A DNA stretch of 64,000 nucleotides from an uncultured Bacteroidales bacterium (GTDB lineage Bacteria > Bacteroidota > Bacteroidia > Bacteroidales > P3). Positions 59,314 to 64,000 of the stretch are shown here, piece by piece. Under the pieces are notes generated by a model, which worked only from the letters and a program-made list of their open reading frames with translations, made no database searches and was not told the DNA's origin. The DNA is taken from the NCBI GenBank assembly GCA_900318175.1, contig ONJQ01000009.1:1-64000 (forward strand). Reading direction: 5' to 3'. Both the position numbers and the translations under genes were made by a program. How positions within the stretch are numbered: position 1 is the first letter of the stretch; each line of letters starts with the position of its first letter.

Positions 59314-61692
59314 TTAGAAGCATAATTCCACACCGGCCTCAAAGCGCGGGAGGTTCAGCTTGAAAGCTGTGGGGCTGGTGGGGTCGGCATTATAGTTGGT
59401 TGTCAAACCCGTAAGACGGTAGCGGCAGTAAAGGCCAATGGCATCGTAGGCAATGCGGGTGGTAACGCCGAAGTTGACCTTGTAGTTATCCTGATATTCC
59501 GGATTGGCAATGGAAGAAGTGGTGCTTTTTGCATGATTGTAGAGTTTGCCCTCACGGATATAATGGTACCCGCCGTACGAGACATAGGCACCGAGATCCC
59601 AGTGGACTCCCTTGCCGAGCATCCCCCCACCGACAAAGCGGACACGCTGGAAGAGTTCGAGGCTGCCCTCGTCGAAGACGTAGTATTTCTTGTCAGGGGT
59701 GTTACTTAAAGCAAAGAGATTGTCGAGGCGGTTGGATTTGTCGGGGACGAAGTTGAATCGAGTGGAGGCATATTCAAGACCGATACCAATACTGTAAGCC
59801 TTGGCCAAGCGGTTGAGCATACGCACACCGACATGAATGGTGGGAGAGAAGAATTTGCATTCCTGTTCCTGTGAGCTGAGGCGGAACATGTTTCCTGCCA
59901 TGATGTAAAAGTCCCAATAGATATTGCTGACATCCCAGCCGCCTTTATGGGATGTCTGCACAAGGGTGAGGTCGTTACCGGTGATTTTCTGTACTATATC
60001 GTTGTTGCCCTGCATAATATAGTTGGGACGGCTGAAACTGCACTTGGTGTCGAACCCTGTGACGGCAAGAGTCTGGTTTTGCTTGTCGGTAAGACGGAAG
60101 GAGGCGGTGTAGCCGTTGTACCACACGTTGAGGGTGCGGCGGTAGAGCTGGTTCTTGGGGAAACTGAAGGCACTGGCTGTGTCCATCGTATCAATATTGA
60201 TGTGGATGTAGGTATCGAGCGTGCCATCCTCGTTCTGCCAATTGAAGAAGAGGGGACGGCTGAGGTCTTTCGACCCGATACTGCTGAGCAGGTGCAGCTC
60301 TACCGAGTCGGCCTTTTCCACAAAGCGGAAAGTGGGACGGGCAGCAGGTTTCTGTTTCTTGTTGCAGAAATAACCGGCTTGCGGCACACCGTAACCAAAG
60401 GCATAGTCGAAATAGGGGTAGAGGTCGGCAGACTTTTCTATTTCATGGAAGAGCTGCATTGCCGTGAGCCCCGGGCAGGCCTGCAAGGCACAGGCTGCAA
60501 AACCGGCCACCAAGGGGCATGAGAATGATGTGCCGTCAACATAATTGACAGCCATGTTGCTGGAGGGGCTGGCGGCCAAGGCATGGCCAAAGGCGGAGAC
60601 ATTGGGTTTGAGTTTGCCCGTGGCACTGGGGCCGAACGAACTGAATGAGATATGTTTATAATTCTTAAGATTGGCCTCGATACCACCCACACAGAGGGCG
60701 CTGTCGGCATCGGCAGGGGTGATGATGGTGCGCCAATGATTGTCGGTGGCCTCGTTGCCGGCCGAGTTGCAGACCAGCATGCCTTTACGTGCAGCCATGT
60801 TGGCAGCCTTGGCGACATAGGAAGTGCCGTTCATCTCCTGCACATTGTAGCGCTCCTTGCCATAGCCAAGGGAGCTGCTGATGATTTGTGCGCCGTTCTT
60901 GTCGGCCCATTCCATGGCTTGCATCCACCACACCTCTTCTTTGAACGGTTCCAGTTCCACCTCGGTGCGGGCCAGGAGGAACTCGGCACCGGTGGCCAGA
61001 CCCAAGTGCCGCCCGTCGGGTGCTATGCCGGCTATGCAGCTGAGGGTCATAGTGCCATGGCTGTTCCAGCCGTAGACATCCTCTTTATCGTTGCAGAAGT
61101 TCCACGTCTTGATGATTTGATGGTTGTCGAAGAGGTGCTTGAAGGCTTGGTGAGTGTTGACTTTGGGGAAACCGCCGTCGAAGACAGCTATGCGGACACC
61201 CTTGCCGTTGATGCCGAGTTCGTCAAACTGACGGCCACCCATGCGTACAAGTTGGTCGGTGAGGGGGGTAGGCTGGGCGGACAAGTCAGACTGGTCAGAC
61301 AAGGCGGACGGGGCGGACGGGGCGGACGATGATGCCGGGTGCATCTCGGAGGCAATCAGATGGGTGCCTTTGACGAACGACAGCTGCTCGATGCGGCTCA
61401 TCTGTTCCGGCGTGGCCATGACGGCAACGGCGTTGAGCCAACGGGAGGTGCCCACCTCCTCGGTAGCGATGGCGCCAATCTGCGACACGTAGCTGCTGTT
61501 GAGGGGATAGTTGCTCACATCGTAGAGGTCGGCGCCACACTGACGGTAACGCTCAATGGCTTTGGCATCAAAATAGGTGTAAGGGTCGAATGTGGTGCCC
61601 TGCTTGTCGGTGAGGAACACCCAGTAGCATGACTGGCTGAAGGCCGGAAGGAAGGCCAACATCGCCAACAAGGAAAAGACGATTTTTTTCAT
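59314..61692 (-). CDS. subtilisin-like S8 protease fused to probable outer-membrane barrel
   Basis: A 792-residue exported protein: signal peptide (MKKIVFSLLAMLAFLPAFSQ), a prodomain (about 21-115), a low-complexity Ser/Ala/Pro linker (121-147), then the S8 catalytic domain with Asp172 (VFDGGF), His212 (NSHGTM), oxyanion Asn313 (NSAGNE) and Ser389 (GTSFSCPL). After a beta-rich middle (about 440-580), the last about 200 residues have barrel-like strands (GSLELFQRVRFVGGGMLGKG; VHWDLGAYVSYGGYHYI; IAYDAIGLYCRYRLTG) ending AGVELCF with terminal Phe. There is no type IX sorting domain. A surface- or periplasm-facing protease anchored by its own barrel is implied but not proven. It follows recO by 33 bases. 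Confidence 0.85.
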   Translation of the reverse strand: MKKIVFSLLAMLAFLPAFSQSCYWVFLTDKQGTTFDPYTYFDAKAIERYRQCGADLYDVSNYPLNSSYVSQIGAIATEEVGTSRWLNAVAVMATPEQMSRIEQLSFVKGTHLIASEMHPASSSAPSAPSALSDQSDLSAQPTPLTDQLVRMGGRQFDELGINGKGVRIAVFDGGFPKVNTHQAFKHLFDNHQIIKTWNFCNDKEDVYGWNSHGTMTLSCIAGIAPDGRHLGLATGAEFLLARTEVELEPFKEEVWWMQAMEWADKNGAQIISSSLGYGKERYNVQEMNGTSYVAKAANMAARKGMLVCNSAGNEATDNHWRTIITPADADSALCVGGIEANLKNYKHISFSSFGPSATGKLKPNVSAFGHALAASPSSNMAVNYVDGTSFSCPLVAGFAACALQACPGLTAMQLFHEIEKSADLYPYFDYAFGYGVPQAGYFCNKKQKPAARPTFRFVEKADSVELHLLSSIGSKDLSRPLFFNWQNEDGTLDTYIHINIDTMDTASAFSFPKNQLYRRTLNVWYNGYTASFRLTDKQNQTLAVTGFDTKCSFSRPNYIMQGNNDIVQKITGNDLTLVQTSHKGGWDVSNIYWDFYIMAGNMFRLSSQEQECKFFSPTIHVGVRMLNRLAKAYSIGIGLEYASTRFNFVPDKSNRLDNLFALSNTPDKKYYVFDEGSLELFQRVRFVGGGMLGKGVHWDLGAYVSYGGYHYIREGKLYNHAKSTTSSIANPEYQDNYKVNFGVTTRIAYDAIGLYCRYRLTGLTTNYNADPTSPTAFKLNLPRFEAGVELCF
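61250..61330 (-). repeat. low-complexity coding repeat in protease linker
   Basis: Short GGCGGACGGGGCGGACG and GTCAGACTGGTCAGACAAGG tracts encode the SAPSAPSALSDQSDLSAQP linker. Such tracts are slippage-prone, so linker length may vary. Confidence 0.65.
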
Positions 61693-61725
61693 AGTGATAA
61701 CCTTTTTAATTATTGTAATGTAACT

Positions 61726-62457
61726 TTATTGCAGAACAGAATGGAGTATTTCGTGCGACTGGAAGTTGTGGAACTCGGCAAGGTGCAGCTGGAAGTATTC
61801 CAGCATGCGGTTGATGAGTTCCGTGCGTTGGGCAAGGGTGGCGGAGGGAAGGGGGCTGCCGCCGTCAACAGCCTGGAGATAGTGGTGCAGGAGGAGGGAT
61901 GTGGAGCCGTCGAGGGTGTGCTCGCCGCTGTACTGGTAGCGGCCCGCAAGCATGTCGAAAAGGGGCTCGCGTGGACTGTAGTTGTCCAAAGGTTCTATGC
62001 CCATGTGACGCGAAACGGAGAGCATGAAGGTGATGGGCAGTTGGGCTGCCGGGATGGGAGACTGGGGGTGCATGGCGCCGACAACATAGTCGAAGAGTTC
62101 CGGCATAGGCTCCTCCTCGCGGAGGGTCTTATAAAGGAGCTCAGTCATGAAGAAACGCAGGGCGTGGCGCGACATCTCGTCGGCACGTGCCATGGCTATG
62201 GACTGCGGTATGCCACGATGGGGAGCAATCTCCTTGAGGTAGTTGATGGATGTTTTGGGGTTGTTGTAAACCACAAGGTCGAGGTAGCTGAGCGGCTGGA
62301 GGAGGTTCTGCTTGGTGCGACTGCCCCCTTTGCGCACACCTTTGAGGATATAGGAGCGCACCCCAAGCTGACGCGTGAAAATCTTGGCTATTACCGACGA
62401 CTCGGAATAGGCAGTGGTGTGCAGCACCAAGGCAGGGGTCGAGAGGGTAGGAATCAC
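61726..62457 (-). CDS. recO: DNA repair protein RecO
   Basis: A 243-residue protein: N-terminal OB-fold (PALVLHTTAYSESSVIAKIF; GVRSYILKGVRKGGSRTKQN; LLQPLSYLDLVVYNN) and a helical C-terminal part. RecO works with RecR to load RecA on single strands in the RecF pathway. The zinc-binding cysteines seen in some RecO proteins are absent, as in several Bacteroidota forms. Its ATG overlaps the PorZ stop by four bases, so it is translationally coupled to that gene. Confidence 0.93.
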   Translation of the reverse strand: MIPTLSTPALVLHTTAYSESSVIAKIFTRQLGVRSYILKGVRKGGSRTKQNLLQPLSYLDLVVYNNPKTSINYLKEIAPHRGIPQSIAMARADEMSRHALRFFMTELLYKTLREEEPMPELFDYVVGAMHPQSPIPAAQLPITFMLSVSRHMGIEPLDNYSPREPLFDMLAGRYQYSGEHTLDGSTSLLLHHYLQAVDGGSPLPSATLAQRTELINRMLEYFQLHLAEFHNFQSHEILHSVLQ

Positions 62458-64000
62458 CTTATGACAAGTATTTTGGCAACGGAGCGCATATTGCCCGATG
62501 CGTCGGAGGCAAAAACATAATAGGTGCCGGAAGAGACGCGGTCACCGTTGTTGGTGCGACCGTTCCAGACGGCCTGCCCGCCATGTGCATTGGTGGAGAA
62601 GACCACGTGGCCGCGGGCATCGGTAATATGGACCAAGGCATCGCGGGTGAAGCCCTTGACAGCAATGGGGCCGTCGTAGCCCGGACGGACGGGATTGGGA
62701 AAAGCGTGGATGTCGGCCAGAGGCTCGGTGTAGCCCACGGTGGCGGTGGAGCGGTAGGACTGCAGCCCCATGTCAGTGCCGACATAGACAACGCCGCTTT
62801 CGGGATGGACGGTGAGGGCCACAATCTTGTCCGAAGCCAAAGGGCTGTTGGCTGTGGTGAAGTGATGGAGCTGTTCCAAGCCGTTGGCAGAAATGAGATA
62901 GAGGCCGTTGTTGGAGGTGCCCACCCACTTGCGGTTGGCGCCGTCCACAGCCATGCAGGTGATGCTCTCATAGGCCATGAGGTACTCATTGATGCCGTCC
63001 TCATTGAAGAGGATGTTGGAGCAGTTGACAGGTGACGTCTCGCCATTGCCGCCATTGGCAAAAGCGCGGTAGCCATCGTAAATAACTTTCAACCCTTTGT
63101 CGGTGCCAAACCAGAGGTCGCCGGAGCGGTCCTGCACCAGGCAGGTGACGGTGTGGGTCTCCAGCTTGCTGCCGTTGTTGGGGTTGACAACAGCCTGTCG
63201 GCTCTCACCGTCGTGGACAAAGAGGCGGTTGCTCTTGCCGATGAACCACTTGTAGCCAGTAATGCTATCCCACACCAGCTTGTCAATCTCTTTCTTGTCG
63301 ACAGAGAGTCCCTGCAGCACCGGACTGATGTCGAAATTGCGCCAAGAGCCGTCGCGATAGCGGACGGCCAGTCCATGATCCACCAGCGAGCTGGTCACCC
63401 AGAGGTTCCCTTGGTCGTCGTAGGCCAAGCCGGAGACACGGTGATGGATAAACGTGCCACTGGTAAAGGGCTCCAGTGCTCCCTGCGTGTTGGACTGGTC
63501 GAAGAGGGTCTGCACTTGGTTGTCGTGTATGTCGAGCACACCGTAGCCCCACGAGGTGGCGCTGATATGTTTGCTGTCCTTGGGGTCCACGGCCATGTAG
63601 AGGACATCCTGAAAGGCGGGGATGCCGTCAGCGACGGAGATTTGCGACCACTCCCCTTTCTCGAAGATAGAGAGGGAGCCGAGAATACCAGCACTCTCGT
63701 AAGTGGGTTTCTTGCCGCCGGGGCAGAGGTAGAGCTTGTTATAGGTGGAGGCCAAACTGTAGACATAGTCGTCGTTGAAGGGACCCGCAGGGGCGTGGGC
63801 AGAGACCTCCGTGTAGCCGCGTGGCACCTCGATAAGGCCGGCCCACGTGTGGCCTATCCACAGGGTGCCATCACTGTCCATGTCGACATCCTCGGCTGCC
63901 ACGCCATAGGTGGGCAAAGTGGTGATTACGTCGGTGAGTGAGAACTGGCTGTTGTATATTTCAATCGAACTAAAGCGGTTCAAGACAATCTGGCTGCCAC
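62454..64000 (-). CDS. porZ: PorZ-type T9SS protein, C-terminal part (cut by window edge)
   Basis: The frame is open to the right edge and encodes 515 residues. It has beta-propeller repeats with two-component-regulator-like motifs (DVDMDSDGTLWIGHTWAGLI; LAYDDQGNLWVTSSLVDHGL; DRSGDLWFGTDKGLKVI; VDGANRKWVGTSNNGLYLIS) and a C-terminal T9SS-like domain (FPNPVRPGYDGPIAVKG; ITDARGHVVFSTNAHG; GTYYVFASDASGNMRSVAKI). This matches PorZ, which is part of the T9SS attachment complex and supplies anionic LPS. Codon context to the edge shows the same frame continuing. The start is outside the window; usual length about 770. Confidence 0.78.
   Translation of the reverse strand, partial: GSQIVLNRFSSIEIYNSQFSLTDVITTLPTYGVAAEDVDMDSDGTLWIGHTWAGLIEVPRGYTEVSAHAPAGPFNDDYVYSLASTYNKLYLCPGGKKPTYESAGILGSLSIFEKGEWSQISVADGIPAFQDVLYMAVDPKDSKHISATSWGYGVLDIHDNQVQTLFDQSNTQGALEPFTSGTFIHHRVSGLAYDDQGNLWVTSSLVDHGLAVRYRDGSWRNFDISPVLQGLSVDKKEIDKLVWDSITGYKWFIGKSNRLFVHDGESRQAVVNPNNGSKLETHTVTCLVQDRSGDLWFGTDKGLKVIYDGYRAFANGGNGETSPVNCSNILFNEDGINEYLMAYESITCMAVDGANRKWVGTSNNGLYLISANGLEQLHHFTTANSPLASDKIVALTVHPESGVVYVGTDMGLQSYRSTATVGYTEPLADIHAFPNPVRPGYDGPIAVKGFTRDALVHITDARGHVVFSTNAHGGQAVWNGRTNNGDRVSSGTYYVFASDASGNMRSVAKILVIR

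Overview
The window looks like a chromosomal segment of a Bacteroidales bacterium (phylum Bacteroidota), probably an uncultured one; I cannot name the genus. The grounds are: at least ten sites matching the Bacteroidota promoter (TTTG or TTG, 18-20 bases, then TAnnTTTG) just upstream of genes; type IX secretion (T9SS) proteins (PorZ, a PorV/PorQ-type barrel, a type A sorting-domain protein, a PorE-like OmpA protein); a fused SecDF; DUF4301, FISUMP-type and DUF6769-type proteins; and weak Shine-Dalgarno signals throughout. No phage, plasmid, rRNA operon or CRISPR array is visible. Most of it is conserved chromosome with islands of fast-changing envelope genes.

Layout. 1-93: 5' end of glutamate dehydrogenase. 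282-1041: a broken FISUMP-type lipoprotein gene. 1127-1936: an alpha/beta hydrolase. 2426-7924 (minus): a four-gene envelope operon, yitT - glycosyltransferase - PsbP-like exported protein - TPR/PD40/OmpA protein. 7925-8761: a long intergenic region full of short palindromes. 8762-11482 (plus): an ECF sigma factor, a one-helix candidate anti-sigma protein and three lipoproteins; the sigma gene and the last lipoprotein share a near-identical 37-base upstream element. 11715-14024: a class II UvrA lacking the UvrB-binding domain. Then tRNA-Gly(CCC), pnp and rpsO (minus), and a Na/Pi cotransporter - purM - HIT operon (plus).

20800-36728 (minus): greA-copZ-copA, where CopA lacks most of its nucleotide-binding domain; then secDF - small membrane protein - TonB-dependent receptor - 1609-residue exported protein - PorV/Q-type barrel, which may be one long transcription unit linking Sec export with T9SS-related surface assembly. 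36853-43676: radC, folB, the cyclophilin-pheS pair, a lipoprotein with DUF4301, a TPM-domain protein and LemA. 43912-44046: an unrecognised 44-residue gene with its own promoter and terminator. 44340-51278 (minus): a Cus/Czc-type metal efflux operon (His/Cys-rich protein, His-rich adaptor, TolC-like channel, RND pump) ending in a Nudix gene. 51346-56143: GNAT, lipoprotein, SIMPL and two exported proteins. 56599-59017: orphan urocanase behind a toxin-antitoxin remnant (intact MNT nucleotidyltransferase, HEPN partner cut to 34 residues). 59314-64000: PorZ - RecO - subtilisin-like protease with a probable C-terminal outer-membrane barrel.

Two classes of small repeat are scattered between genes. 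One is a roughly 75-base element in three copies, two of them identical over 75 bases though 40 kb apart and in opposite orientation. The other is a set of short perfect palindromes, often with a TAC/GTA loop, clustered at about 8135-8501 and 53352-53509. The strongest leads for new biology are the sigma-factor regulon with its shared promoter, the 44-residue gene, the shortened CopA, the protease-barrel fusion and the dispersed element. All identifications come from reading the sequence; none was checked against a database.
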